DNA of 64,000 nucleotides, taken from assembly GCA_900618425.1 (NCBI GenBank), contig UZAN01039581.1:1-64000 (forward strand), read 5' to 3'. Positions 21,316 through 34,580 of this stretch are shown piece after piece (position 1 is the first letter of the stretch; each line of letters opens with the position of its first letter). The position numbers and the translations under genes are program-made. The notes under the pieces are model-generated. The model saw only the letters and a list, made by a program, of their open reading frames with translations, searched no databases and had not been told where the DNA came from. The stretch is from Echinostoma caproni. Its lineage: Eukaryota > Platyhelminthes > Trematoda > Plagiorchiida > Echinostomatidae.

Positions 21316-24197
21316 AACTATGTCTTATTGTCCTGATATTATTTGCAACAGATGATCCCGAGTTTTTTGTGATTACCTTATCATCGGCTGTCCGTTGCAT
21401 CATTAATTTTACCTACCACTTTGGATTGTGTTCGGTTGTCTAGTACAATAGCTGACAGGTTATTCCGCCTATGTATGCGTCACGGAAACCGAAGATGAAC
21501 TGGTATACAATGTGTGAAGCAGAAGCAGTGTAACGTCCATTATGACCGGTTCCGGTTCGAGTGCAGGTCGAGCGCCATTGACTGTTCTACGACAGTTCCG
21601 TTTGGAGTCAATTAGACCGTTGAGCAACGCTTAGCGATATGCGAATCCAAAAGCCAAAACAATATTGATCCGCGATGCGTATGGTACTGATTATTTCAGT
21701 TAATCAAGCCAGAAACAACGCACCTGAACAATGCGACTCGGCCATTGTCCAGCCAAGTGAGGTCCAGATGACCCGTTAGATCAAGTAAGAGACTCCGGTT
21801 ACAAAACTGATGAACAGCCGAAATGAATTCAAACAGATCGACAACTATCCGTTTGCCATAAAGAGATTCTGCTCACACAAAGCAGCCAAAGTTCGAAATC
21901 AGAGGTGCACTCGAGCAGTCGTTTGCAAAATGCAATACAACAAATAAGCCCACAAGGTCAATGAAGAGCGAAAATAACGGATCTGGGTAGGGACAACAAA
22001 GCCATGTAAGTGTTGAGTGCAGTCATTGGTTCAATCATAATGATACGAGTGAGCTAGTTACGAAGGCATCAAGGCTAAGAGACAAGAGCAGCAGTCATCA
22101 GACAATAGGAGACCAAATTCGAGACGAGGGATCACACGAGGATCGCGATCGAAATAGGAAAGCCGAAAGGGACATGTACACGTAGGGTCACAAAGGGTCA
22201 AGTTCATGGTGAATGCGAGTCAATAAATTGAAGGAACCCAAAAGAGTGAAAAGCTGTGACCGGGAGAAGCAAAATGAAATGGAGGGAAATAAACAATAAT
22301 AACCTCGTATTGAACCCCCGAGGTTTTTTCACGTTCTGGTTTTTTACAACCTGTTTGCTGCAATGCTTATATTGGTCCACATTGATTTCACAATTAAACA
22401 GAGGCAATGATTCTAAGTTGAGCAGCTGGTAGTGTGGGATCTAGAGCTGACCACAACATTTGGTGTACGTCTTTGCAAATGTGATCAAATTTGGACGCAA
22501 GCTTCATGTAGGTGGCCTTTTTGTTAGCGTTTGGGATTGGGTTACCACTATGAATGTCTATGAACTAATGTATAGTAATGTTCTCCTCAGGAAATCCTCT
22601 TCTCGTCGTACAATTGGATAACAAATATTTTCCGCTTCTCACGAGACTACATTTGTAAGCCATTAAAGAAAAGAAAGAGAAGTTTGGGAGTTGGTTATTT
22701 CGTGCTTCTTGTCGGCATATAGAGCACTGTAACGTAATGCAATGATCCAATCAATCGCCTCGCATCTCATGTCTAAAAAGCTGGAAAGTTGTTAGTTTCT
22801 AACGCCTGAGATAAAAAGAGATGGAATGAGTTAAAAAGTTTTAGCAGTCTTGGAATGTTCATTGTTTGTAAAAATTAAGATATCGTCCACATAAGTTTGC
22901 ACAGGATAGAATTGGAAACATTATCGCCTATTTTTGTTCAGCCATTCCTAAAAGTACACCTGCCAAATGGGATCCATTGGACTGCTAATTGCCACGCCGC
23001 AACGTCTTTGCTCATGGTCCCTTCAAACCCAAAACGAATGTTTTCTATGCACAAGGCATAAGTTCTCTCAATTATTGAAAATAAATATTAAAGTAAAATT
23101 GTCTGAAGAAATATAATAACATAATAATTACCTTGTTATGACTACGAGGCACACAAATGACTCTATTTTATCTTTGAAACCACTGTTTCATATTCTCAAT
23201 GTTTAGCAATTACTGAAGTGTTATCTACTCGATTACATCACCGATTTTATACACACAAAATTTTATGATAAAAGCAATTTAGTTACCGTTGAGTAGACCT
23301 TTCTCTTCTATGCTTAGTAATCTTTGTTTGCTTCAACACGTTCGTTCACCAAGACTGATCAAACCAATATACTGTATACGCCCCTGTTTATCCTACCTCA
23401 GCGATTGAGGAGATTAAACGAACTGCTAACATCTCGCAACATGTTTTCTTTCGTTATCGACAAGACTGTCGATATGTACCAGGTCTGCAGTTTTTCACGG
23501 GTTTATGGGACGAAATACAGACATTGATTACGACTGGTCTCAACCGGTTCGAGGTCACGCTTGTCCATGTGGTGACTGTTTATTGTCAGCCGTGAACCGA
23601 ATGAAATGATGTAGCGAAAATTTTATTGTCTTGAGACCGGGACAATGTTTTTCGTCCTTTCTGGGCTTGGGCTGTATTCGTCCCGTCGGGTCTTCATTCG
23701 AGCACTTGTCAGACATAAAATACCGGTTGGTGGATGTTAATTACGGTTCTGTCTTTTGAGGGTGAACGGGAGGGGACGGGTGGTTCCACTAATGTCGACG
23801 AATAGGCTCTATGTATAAATGAAATAGAGGGAAGTTGGAAGAAAATACACTCGAGTGCACAAACGCGCAAACACACTTCGTATTGGTGATCACAGTCTGG
23901 AAATGTAACATTCATTTTGACCACTTTTGATGCAAGTTTCAATCTCCGATACAAAGCATTTAATGCCAATCATCTGTTCTGCCCGTGGTCTATGTAACAA
24001 AGTACGTTTTTATGGATGCACAGAGGATTTAATGGATAGAAGTAATTAGTAATATGCGGAGAATTGATGGACAATCTCATGCTCGCTAATCCCTACCTGA
24101 CTACCGCTTACGGATTATATATCCAGTTTTGAGCCAGGAATCATACATCTTGGAGTCAATTATTAGTTTAAATAAGCGTATTCTGTTACCCTATCGT
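21316..24197. other. no gene recognised
   Basis: No supported gene, RNA or transposon. Several open frames below 90 codons occur on both strands without motifs. Confidence 0.5.
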
Positions 24198-24397
24198 TTT
24201 GGACGAGAACAAGGTAGTTCAAAAGTCGTGCCCTTTCACAGTTACTCCGCTGATCAATTACAATTGTGTATTTCTGATTGAAGGGAGGCACAGAATTTCA
24301 ATTAAGGAACTACGTTCCACTCGAGTATCACTAGTGCTACGGATTCAATGGATTTTGGTTCTCTCAACCAGAATATCATATCCTGCTTATTTTTTAC

Positions 24398-24892
24398 ATG
24401 GATACCAAACCAAAACAATTTATTTTATCCGCGTATGGCGGCACAATCCTCATTGTCCCTCTTACTGTAAGTTTCTGTATTTGCACATCTTGGGATCGAT
24501 CACGGGTACAGAAAAAATATGAAAGTCCGATCAGCTACCCAGGTGACCCAGAGCTGCCTCCATTTTCCAATGCTATTCTTTGTGATAACCGTGTCCATTG
24601 CCTAGGCATTCACAAACACGTTGCGAATTGTCTTGTAAGGTTTCACCGAACATCGAGCACCTTCTGTGGGATTTCCATTAATGCACTTCTCCACTCGATC
24701 CCACTATATGCCTCTCTATACATGGAACACTTCAATCTTCCTGTTAACCAATGTTGTCCAGATATCTGGCCAATCTCGACGTCTAATCTAGAACTACAAA
24801 TTTTTCGTGCGATCTCGTTTCATCTTGTTTTGAACTTGTTTTCCTTGTTTTCCTACTTTTGTTGCCGTTGTCAGCGCATGCTGGCCATTTAG
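24398..24892 (+). CDS. unrecognised open frame, 164 codons
   Basis: One of the longest uninterrupted ATG-to-stop frames outside microsatellites. The start is the methionine of MDTKPKQFILSAYGG. Hydrophobic stretches occur near residues 15-30 and at the C-terminus (residues 140-158). A consensus donor, GTAAGT, lies inside the frame at 24468, so the first 23 codons could instead be the end of an exon. I recognise no family. The composition of the second half looks like chance AT-rich sequence. Confidence 0.12.
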   Translation: MDTKPKQFILSAYGGTILIVPLTVSFCICTSWDRSRVQKKYESPISYPGDPELPPFSNAILCDNRVHCLGIHKHVANCLVRFHRTSSTFCGISINALLHSIPLYASLYMEHFNLPVNQCCPDIWPISTSNLELQIFRAISFHLVLNLFSLFSYFCCRCQRMLAI

Positions 24893-27680
24893 TCGATGAG
24901 TGAGTACCTTTCTGGGAAATAATACGTCCATCCGAATTGATGTTTTTGTTGTGTTGTTTACGAGAAACTTCTTTCATCACTTCATTCACCTTTCCGTGAA
25001 GTCGTTTCATTCCCCAAGCAACGTTCTGTGCCTTTCAGTTTGGGAATTTGTGTAAAGCAAGGGGGCCGAAAACGATACGGGATGCAAAGTCACGCATAGA
25101 AGTTACTTCCGCAGAACATTCGCAAGAGTGAAATGAATTGCACGTGGTTTGAAACCGGATTTTGTCCAAGAGCACCAGCACCAATAGATGGGCGGGTTAC
25201 TAAACCTAAGTCTTGGAGTGAAGAACAGAAGTACGACTGCGAGAAAAACGTGTCACCTAACCGCTTTCCCAATTTTACTGATCCGTGGTCGATGTGCATT
25301 TCGTTTCATATCCCACAAATCACTAAGCAAGTTCAAAAACTGTTATTTGGAATTTGGCTTTCTTTAATAAAAAATCTCACTGTAAATGGAACCCATCTCA
25401 TATGTTATAAGGTAAATCCGTTTAGCGTTTTCCAAGAGCACATCAGTTCAACCAAACGACTGTAGTTTCAAATTGAAAAAAGTGTCAAAAGTTCGTCAGG
25501 AACTGTTGATATGATTTCGATATTAAAGTTGACAATATGGATCAAGTGATTTTTTTACACTACCGGATAAACATTCTAGGTGATTTACTGGAACAGCTGA
25601 TACAGTGTGACTGCTTCATGGCCTTGTTAAATTAATTGCATTCTGTGTGAGTCAAAAAGTTGATTAAAGTACATTTTGAATCCAAGTATTCTTTGAAGTT
25701 TGGTGACCGTCAAATATAACTAAAAACGATTCCTCTAAAGAGGTAAAACCACTCCACTGAAAGTATCAATGATCAGTATGAAGTGTGATTATAAAGTTTA
25801 GTTGTCCGGAGGTGCACTTTGCGGTTTAATGTATATCCCATCTTACCACATGACGTAGTGTGATTCAGACAATTTGGGATGTGTACCAAACCAGTTAGGT
25901 TTCTATGATTCCTCTGGCGGGGGAACATAAATCATTTCAAGCTGCCATTAGCTGAAATAAAATGATAGTGTGGTTTCAGCTCACTTCTTACATGAGTACT
26001 TACCTGAGCGACCAAACAAAATGTCTCGGTTCATTGAGGCTATTGTATAAAATGCTATCAGACATCATAACTGTCACCCCAAAAATGTTACTTTATATTT
26101 CAAGGGATCGCCAAACCAGTAACTATAACAATGTTGAGTTAGTTTCTATTGCGTATTATGGAAAGTATTTACATTTTTTCAGTAAGGAAGTCATAATCAA
26201 ACAGAACCTACGAAAACGGAAAAGTCAGGGCGTAATCTTCTAGATTCAAGCAAACATTCTGCTGACTGAAACAGTAATACTTGTCATCATCTGTCCACTT
26301 AGTTTAGGTTCACCGGTAGACCCAACAGGGATATTTTTATGATAGCTTCATTTGAGTAAACTATTGTGCCTATAATCGGTAGACTGTTTTATGGTATACC
26401 GCATTTTAGGGACCTCATTTACACTTTCATCTCATAAAATTGAGCAAAGGAGCCAGTATGGAAAGAGTGATTTATCTCTTGAACAGTTTCACTGTGTATA
26501 CTGATATCTAGGAAATACGCTGCTTCTTCAGGATTAGTGAACGCAGTACAAAATGAGCTTTATGGATTTGAACGGTGAGAGCAGTGACCGAAACAGAGCT
26601 GATGCGGTGGATCAAATAAGTAATATTTGTGTAAGGCGTCCGAACCTCGTGGAGAATCTCGAGATGATTATATTGCTGTTGATACCGCAACTACAGATCA
26701 ATTGATTTAGAGAGCCTTTTAACCAATATAAGGCAAAACTATTGTTGTAATGCTCGAGGATATCAAAGCTATCTTTATAAACCTGTGAAGGCCCTTCGAA
26801 TGTGAAATAAAAAACGTGTTCTTCATCTTGGATTTACGCCAATGTTTTGTCTTCCAATCATATTCAAGGTCAACCATCTTTTAAATTAATCACTAGCACA
26901 ATATTACGTTTGTATTTCCCTAATTTGGGCTCCAGTTTAGATATATTGAGGTCCTCTAGGACACAAGTCTTGCGATGTTGGCAGAATTACTTAGCCTCCC
27001 ATATAATATTTTAATTGTGGAAATAAATCAAAGACCAATATTCTACATGTTTACTTCAGGAATATGCAGGATGAATGAAATTATTTCACTCACCTCTTAT
27101 GGAGCCAATGGGCAAGAAAAATTAGACGAAGCGTTTTTATGAAGTTATTTTTATTTGAGTTTGCTTATTCTGTTTTGAGTGCTATAATGATGATGAGGAA
27201 TAAGACATTGAAGCAGAAGCTCCGACGTAGCCGGACTACAGCTGTTTTAAGCGAAAAAACAATTCGGAGAGTTCATGTGCATGAACGGTAAAACGTCTTA
27301 TGCAACAGACACAGGTATTGAACAAACTCGTGCAACATTCTGATTTTCATTACATTTGTTCCTATCAATGCTTCGTTCTTCCAGCCTCATTCACGGGATT
27401 GAACATGATATTTGCCTCACATCAATTCTGTGAGCAGTTGTATTAGATACATCGCTCTGCCTGTTTATTTCAACATCTTCCTGAAAAGTTAATCGAACAA
27501 AGTGGGAAGGAGATCATCAACTGTGGGCATGCATTCCGGTAAACAAAACAGCTGTTTGATCCCGAAAAATTAGTATTTCAATAGAATATGAACAGACATG
27601 TAGAATGCGCCGAACTGCGGTTGATGAATATCTCATTCTCATCATCTCGTGGTCACATCGAAACTCCTCACATTTCCTTG
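24893..27680. other. no gene recognised
   Basis: No supported feature. Codon-like composition, splice pairs and repeat arrays were not evident. Confidence 0.5.
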
Positions 27681-28035
27681 TTCATGTAAGTTCTATTCCG
27701 TAATTGAGGTTGTGACATAATGAACCGGGTTTTATGATGAATTCCTCGTGTGAATAAAGCGTTAGCTGAAAATCTGGGAAGCACTGGACAGCTGGATGGG
27801 TCTCATCAACAGTGCGAATCCACCAACACAACTGTGGAGCGAACTCTGGAACTCGCAGATAGAAGGCAAGCATACTACCCACCCTGCCACCGGGCAGCTG
27901 ATCAGACCGTTTCACATTTCGAATATACACGATATAGCACAACCCATTTATGCGGGCTTGTTGCGAGTATCGGTCCTCGCTTGTATCAGCACTAGCCTCC
28001 ATCGTTATGACCCGGTTGGAAACTTTCGCAACCTG
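27681..28035 (-). mobile_element. hammerhead SINE, family C, copy C4 (long form)
   Basis: The minus strand shows the same order as C1: a 5' extension (GGAGGCTAGTGCTGA), a tRNA-like head (CCCGGTGGCAGGGTGGGTAG, B-box side AGAGTTCGCTCC), a ribozyme remnant, and a tail ending ACTTACATGAA. The 106-codon minus-strand frame across it is an element-derived accident. Confidence 0.75.
27781..27816 (-). ncRNA. hammerhead remnant in C4 with a 10-nt deletion
   Basis: The minus strand reads GCACTG, TTGATGA, GACCCATCCAG and then directly CTGTCCAGTGC. Compared with C1, ten bases (GTC, GAAA and CAG) are missing between two CAG repeats. That removes the stem II partner and the GAAA core, so this copy cannot cleave. 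Confidence 0.7.
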
Positions 28036-28073
28036 AACCGAGTTAATTCGGTTGCGTAGACAGTGAACAATAG

Positions 28074-28262
28074 ACGGTGGTGTCCCGGTGGTAACATCAC
28101 CAAATTATCACCCCAGAGGACGAGCGTTCGAATCCCACCCCCACCGCCTGTCTTTCCCCATTATGTTTGTTGTATAACAGCCTTTGATTGGCCGCTTCAC
28201 CTTTATTGAAAATTTTATCTTCGTATTCTCCATAAAAAGAAGCAAAACAAAAATAATAAAAA
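28074..28262 (+). mobile_element. tRNA-headed SINE, family B, copy B1
   Basis: The tRNA-like head has near-complementary ends (GACGGTGG with CCACCGCC), an A-box-like TGTCCCGGTGGTAAC and a strong B box, GCGTTCGAATCCC. The tail contains TTGATTGGCCG and CTTTATTGAAAATT and ends in an A-rich stretch. It is the best copy of family B. No hammerhead module is present, unlike families A, C and D. Confidence 0.75.
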
Positions 28263-29181
28263 AATGAAAGCGGAAAAATTACAACTATAAGTTTAATCCC
28301 TTTTTCATAAACCTGTGGACTCTAAGCCACCCGGTATTTTGCTCGGTCTATCTGTGTTCACGGTTTCCGGCTCTCGATTCATATGGATGAGAATGTTTTG
28401 TATTCTCAGATTGAGGTCTGCACAAGAATAAAACAAAATAAATAATCATGACAATTTCCAAATAGTGCACCAAAAGAATGGAAAGATTACCTATGAGTTG
28501 GGCTGTAGTTCGACTGAAATCCAGAGATTCGAGGAGAGCGAAATAAGTCCACAAAATAAAATTTTGAACACTGCAAATTTCGTTAAGCTATTTATTTTCA
28601 CTCATTGCAAATATGATCTTCAAATGATGGAGATGATATTACGAACAATACAATGGGGATTTCGCAAGAACAGCAGAAGAAGCATTAACAATCACGTCAG
28701 TACCCAGCAAATTGGCATCCAAAAACCTTGCACGGAATTAAGAACTCACAATTCAGGAAAAGGATAAATAAATCAAATCGTTCGCCGCTAAGGCTGTCTC
28801 CACAACTTCATTCGCCGAACCATAAATTAATGAAGCGATGCCAGAGCAAAGGAAGGAGACAAACAGAAGTGCTAAAAAATTGAATTTAGAGAAAGGACAG
28901 TGTGCTCGATGTTTGCGTCTTTACGCGGATTCCGATCGGCATGGAAAAAAATACAGCTGTAGGAAGGGAAAGACAAAAGTATAATAAAATAACTGATCCA
29001 TAATAAATAAACATAAATAAATAATTGAATGAGATAAATTATAGAACTATGTTAGGCAGGGATGCGAGTGAACAGTGTACTAGCAAACCAATAATCGGTG
29101 GTCCGATTCTGGGAAGTGGCAAATGAGTGCTAGACCGAGTCGAGCGTCGGTGAATTATCCATTCAATCAGCAATCAATTTC
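28263..29181. other. no gene recognised
   Basis: AT-rich sequence with a 100-codon plus-strand frame at 28465-28767 that has no recognisable motif or splice context. Confidence 0.5.
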
Positions 29182-29571
29182 ATGTGTAGAAAAATAGCCC
29201 ACAGTGCAAAGTTGACACATCACCGAACGGGCTAAGAACCGGTAAAACCAGATGCCTGCAAATAAAGACCTTTTTGACTCATATATGAAATTTAATTTGC
29301 AAGCAATACACTAAATAGATGTAAATCCACATAACAGTGACACGTACATCGATCAAACACCGTCCGTTGATGTCCCCGGAACATTGCACAATGTAATTGT
29401 ATCGGGCGAGAGGGTCAAAACCCATAATCCTCGACAAATGTACTGTGCCCTCCCCCTAGGTGGTTGACTTATCTCCATCCTTACATGCACGATCATCGCC
29501 ATTTTTAAAATGTAAACGACAACAGAATGGAAAGCTCAAATAAGGAAATATAGTGAAGAAAAGAGAATTTT
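29182..29571 (+). repeat. 390-bp inverted repeat, left arm
   Basis: The arm is the reverse complement of 30050-30439, with only about three substitutions seen in a manual comparison (near 29188, 29351 and 29359). Both arms are exactly 390 bases. Their content matches nothing else I recognise in the window. Confidence 0.9.
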
Positions 29572-30049
29572 TTCCAGGAAAAATGTAAGGTACCTTTATG
29601 GTTTTCAAGCCCAACTCGGTTTTAGAGTGGGTGCGATTAATATCCCTAGTTTGCAGTTCGACATGGTCTGGCAACCGTGATGAGTCAGTGATTGACATAT
29701 TGGTGTATGTAACAGTCACGCGACAACAAAGTGACACTCTAATGGCATAGCCATCTACTTAGGTCACTCTCAGTGACCTTGAAGGAACGAAAATTTTCCA
29801 GTAGGTCATAATAAGGTATTGCCAGGAATGGCCTGTGGGCACATCTTGACTGATCACGGAGAAATCCGGAAATGATACTTTTCGTGGAATCACTGTCAGC
29901 ACACATTAAGTAACCAAATGATGTAAAAGGTCTCGATCACACTGTGGCATGATACTTGAAGCGTAAGCGGTTGAAATTCATTCATAAACACATGAGAATC
30001 CAGAAAAAGCTCTCACGGAACGAAATGCATAGATTGCTATGCCGTGGCG
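29572..30049. other. 478-bp spacer of the inverted repeat
   Basis: Unique sequence between the two arms. No open frame or motif was recognised. A transcript crossing it could form a long hairpin with this segment as the loop. Confidence 0.6.
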
Positions 30050-30439
30050 AAAATTCTCTTTTCTTCACTATATTTCCTTATTTGAGCTTTCCATTCTGTT
30101 GTCGTTTACATTTTAAAAATGGCGATGATCGTGCATGTAAGGATGGAGATAAGTCAACCACCTAGGGGGAGGGCACAGTACATTTGTCGAGGATTATGGG
30201 TTTTGACCCTCTCGCCCGATACAATTACATTGTGCAATGTTCCGGGGACATCAACGGACGGTGTTCGATCGATATACGTGTCACTGTTATGTGGATTTAC
30301 ATCTATTTAGTGTATTGCTTGCAAATTAAATTTCATATATGAGTCAAAAAGGTCTTTATTTGCAGGCATCTGGTTTTACCGGTTCTTAGCCCGTTCGGTG
30401 ATGTGTCAACTTTGCACTGTGGGCTATTTTTCCACACAT
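30050..30439 (-). repeat. 390-bp inverted repeat, right arm
   Basis: Partner of 29182-29571. Identical C-terminal peptides in frames on the two arms simply reflect the repeat and are not gene copies. Confidence 0.9.
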
Positions 30440-33400
30440 CAGTATATGTGCAATCGATTTACAAAATGGATCAACGAACTCCAGTAGGGATGGCATTCTC
30501 AAACATCAGTACACAGGAATTCGAATAAACATCGTCCTCAAGCAACCTACTTTGTCAAACATTAAGTCTTAAGAGAAACATTTACTCTAACTCGAATAGG
30601 TGTGTTTGTGTGCGAAATATGTTCTAGATTCACCAAATCTATCATACGAATTTGCTTTTTTTAAAGCGTGACCTTTCTTTCGGGCTTGTCAATTCGAGGT
30701 TCATCTTAGTAGCATGAACTATTGGCAAGCCAGTTTGTCTGAAAGAGAAACGAGACAGAGCGTTTTCGAATTCTGGAATATTTATGTGGAGGCATATTAC
30801 TTCATTTTGGATATATACGGAGTATGATGTAGTTCCGTTTACGTTCAGGTATTTTCAAATTAGAAGCAATGGGATAGCATCTTTCCCAACAAGACCGAAA
30901 GAAAATCAACAACCTTGATTATCTGAAGGAGAACATTCGGGAGATTTTTCAAACGACCGAGTCCTGTGACATAGACCAGAAAATATTCAGGTGTCTATAT
31001 ATTTCACGGAAGTTTTTCACAATTCCGTTGAGACTGCTTTCACCAACAGATTTATTCGGTCCCAATAGGGGTTAAAAGTTGCATCTCAGCTAGGTTCCCA
31101 CATTTCTCCATGCAGACAAATCCTAATTCATTGGGAAAAAATTCAACTAGTGGTAAATTCTCATCCGAAACGTTAAACGAAACAGCTTTTGCACATCAAT
31201 TCCAGCATACATTTATAATTAAAAACCATCGATCGAAATGCCTGCGTGAAATCCACAAATTTCGGAATTCCACCAGGGACTTGAAAGCACACCGGGACGG
31301 GAACCAATGTGCAAATGATACAATTAGCTAGTGTTGTCTTCGTTCCAACCTAAAGTCGAGAAACTATAAATTATAATGTTATTGATATTTTTCTCTATAT
31401 TTTGGTCACGTTTAGTTTTTCCCGTTGCTTTGGCTGTGTTTCCAACGAATCTTTGAAGCGCCAAAACTGAGGAGAGTGACAATTTCAGCGCGATGAAGAA
31501 AACGGAATACTTTAGCTATGAGAACAGGTGTTTGGCTGACTTAATTTGTTATATTCAGTCTGTGAAAAAGTTAAAACAATTTATGGAAATTTATGGATGG
31601 GCGACAAAAACAAAGACCTTAGTGCCCAAGCTACACATACCTTATCTTGAATCGGTTTGCTTACTATGTTGATCACATTTTCTGTCGTTTTTCCAGATAG
31701 CTTGACTTTGATATTAAGGAAACTGTTCCTGATCCGAGATTGTGAAACATGGTCCGCAGTTGCTGTTTGCTTTGAAAGAATTTTATTGCCTCAACATCGA
31801 TGAATTGTCGGTTTGACAATTAGTATTTTCTCGTGATTGACACCAGCCAAACTTTGATTGAATTTTTATAATCAAAGTAACAATTTGTCCGTTTGAAACC
31901 TTTTTATCAACAGTTTTTTAGTGTTTCAATTCTTTCTGACATGTCTTGTACTGATCGATTGCGCATGTTGTAAGTGAGTATCCTGTTTTTATTATCGTTG
32001 ATGTGAAGCGAAACTACCTTCTTGCCATCTCACGTGTGTTGTTTTGGTGCCCTGCTGTTTTGCTCTGGGCTCAAGAGTTCATTGACAACTCGCGCACGGT
32101 GCTAAGATACCAGTGGATTATGTATGATCCTATTGTGATAATCACAGCTTTTCAGCTACTGATTGTAGTGGCAATGTCAAAAGTAACATTTGACAATGGC
32201 TTTTTCGGATTAGCAAATTACAGCTTCACTTTAAATGAATGATCCTCTACGGTTAGAAAACTGGTACCAAGCAAATCTGGATAACCTTAGTTTTGTGACA
32301 AACCATTCTTGAAGATAGGGTTAATAGGCGACTGATCGGCTTCTTTACTCCTAAACCATGAGCCTGCTGATAAAAACGTTGTCTTCTAGGTGAATATTTC
32401 TCGCCTTAAAACTCATGGATCCTAACGTGTTTGCCGAAAACACATTATAGGAATCTAATTAAGTACCTTTTCTAGGTCTCATTATCTAGATAAAATAACA
32501 CCGTCTAAAAATATCAGTTAAGTGAATAAAAGCTCGCAGGTCATCAGCTACTTCAGAAAAACGGGAGAGGATTACATATACTTGGGCTAATTCATTCGCG
32601 ATTTGATGTAGCAGAACAACGCGTAGATTTGAACAACTTAGCCTGAGGTTTGATAACTCGAAAGCTAACAGTGCACTAAGCTTACGAAGTTCATGTTTAA
32701 TCAGGCGAACCCGATTACATTCTGTTAGATGTGACAGGAAAACCCACCAGCTAAAACGATCGAACTCAGTATGACAGTACAGTGAAGAGAGTTGCTAACA
32801 CACGTTATTCTTCGCTGCATGATGTTCTTTGTGTGGAGCGCTTTGATATTGCGCCCCTTTATTTGAATAAGCACATCTTAAATTCCTCACAAAAAGCACG
32901 ATAAAGCCGAAACAGTAGAAGGAGCTGGCTCTCATGCGTAGGGTAGTTCTGAATTCGTACAGAAGCGAAAACTAAGAAAACGGTAAGATAAAGGGAGGTT
33001 CACCTTGGAATTGGCCGTGAGATATGACTCCTCCATTCTCTAACACACTTGTGTGCAAGAGCTAATTAATGTGAAATTGTAGGAAACCTAAATTTGTACA
33101 AACCATTGTTTTTTTTACAAGAGTTGATAACTCTTTGCAGTCAGTGTATTGCAACCCCTATTGCTTGGCAATATTTTTCATCACTTGAGTACTCCATCCA
33201 ATTTCGACATTCTACCATCTGACTCCTATCTCTCATGCTGGTAGTAGCCAGATTCAGTTGTCGTTCCCATTCTAGAGCAAATAACTTGTCTTGGACTGAG
33301 AAATCATGTGCTTGGATATGTTCATAAACGTCACCAAACAATCAGAAAAACCATAATGACCGTTTCTCAGAAATACTTTTTAACCTGATTTCTGTCTGGC

Positions 33401-33475
33401 TGAAGCAATAAAACGATCTGTTGCACTATCGATCATTGAATACGCTTCATTAAGTAATCTAGCGACTTTTCGATT
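30440..33475. other. no gene recognised
   Basis: No supported gene. A minus-strand frame at 33141-33341 (LFALEWERQLNLATTSM) has a protein-like composition but no upstream splice acceptor or homologue that I recognise. A short stretch near 31048 resembles the start of N1 copy 2 (GGTCCCNNTAGG) and could be a 5' fragment of it. Confidence 0.45.
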
Positions 33476-34580
33476 TGGTGTCATTCACACACACAAAAGG
33501 AGCTTTCGACTCAGTTGATCGTGAATTCCTTATGAGTTCTCTCCTTCACAAAGGAATGCCGCAGATATACGTGAACATAATGAGTTCACTCTACTCGCAT
33601 AGTACTGGTAGCGTAAGGGTCTACGGCAAGCCGAGTAGGTCGTTCGTAACTAGCAGCGGTGTTTGTCAAGGGTGCCCTCTTTGCCATTCCTGTTCAATTT
33701 CGTCACAGACGAAATGCTGGAGTGGTCTCCAAAATGTAGGTATTGAATGCGCAGCTGGAGAAAAGCTATGTGATTTGGAGTACGCTGATGACATCATCTG
33801 CTTGTTCGATTGTATGGAGGATGCACAAAGAGCACTTGACAGATGAGCAAGTTATGTCGCTCCTTTCGACATATGCTTTGAACCTTCAAAGTGTAAAGTG
33901 ATGATACAAGACTGGGTTTCACCGAGTCCCGTTCTGAAACTAGACGGTCAGGAATTAGCTGAAGTTGACTGTTTCTCGTACATGGGTAGCTGCGTGACCG
34001 ACGACTGTATTGCATTAAAGGAGATAACCGCCCACATTTTCAAGGCTCGAGGAACATACGCAGGACTGAAACACCTGTGGCGACGACGCGACGTTTCACC
34101 GAAGTTAAAAATCGGGTATACTGCGCCACTGTGCGAATAGTCTTGCTTTACGGTTGTGAGACTTTAAATTTTCGGGTAGAAGACATCCGTCGCCTAGTGG
34201 TTTTCAACAATCGATGCTTACGTAGTCTGGCCTAAGTGGGATGGAAGCAGCGGGTTAGTCACCTAGAAGTAAGTCGTTGGGTATTTGGGAACGCATCGAG
34301 CACGAGCTTGCTAGAGAACCAAACCGAACCCAGGTGAATAGGCTTCGTTGTTTAGGACAGGTTTTGCATATGTCCGACGGCCACCTCCCGCAGTGCGCCT
34401 TATTCGCAGTGGCTGTTGCAGGCTGAAAAAGCCGCGCAGAGGACAGAAAATTACGTGGAGACGATGCATGGAGAAATGCACAGAGCGATTAGGTAGGTGT
34501 CTCTCGTCTTCCGGGATGGGGTTCAAAAGACCTCGAAATCGCATGCTTTGAGGCTCTGAAGGTCATGGCTGAAAAACTGA
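33476..34580 (+). mobile_element. RTE/SR2-like non-LTR retrotransposon fragment
   Basis: A 5'-truncated copy starting inside the RT. GAFDSVDREF is motif A, SGVCQGCPL is motif B, and LEYADDIICL contains YADD at 33781-33792. EVDCFSYMGSCVTDD and KARGTYAGLKHLWRRRDVS then follow, and after a frameshift LYGCETLNFRVEDIRRLVVF, all typical of the RTE-type C-terminal region known from Schistosoma SR2. Stops at about 33844 and 34138 and frameshifts after them make it a pseudogene. The endonuclease and N-terminal RT are absent. The family name is from memory of the conserved phrases. Confidence 0.8.

Noticed and set aside
27682..28002. 106-codon minus-strand frame (MEASADTSEDRYSQQ...)
   Set aside because: It coincides with SINE C4, and its C1 homologue has stops in the same frame, so it is not a conserved protein.
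28074..28150. Functional tRNA gene
   Set aside because: The ends pair and the A and B boxes are present, but no good anticodon arm forms, and the sequence continues into a SINE tail shared with other copies.
29681..29710. GTGATGAGTCA as another hammerhead
   Set aside because: No stem II partner, GAAA or NUH plus stem I strand follows.
29456..30165. Two frames with identical C-termini as a duplicated gene
   Set aside because: Identity comes from the non-coding inverted repeat and extends far outside both frames.
31040..31330. N1 ORF1 fragment
   Set aside because: Similarity to 42420-42480 is limited to about 20 scattered bases, which is insufficient to call.
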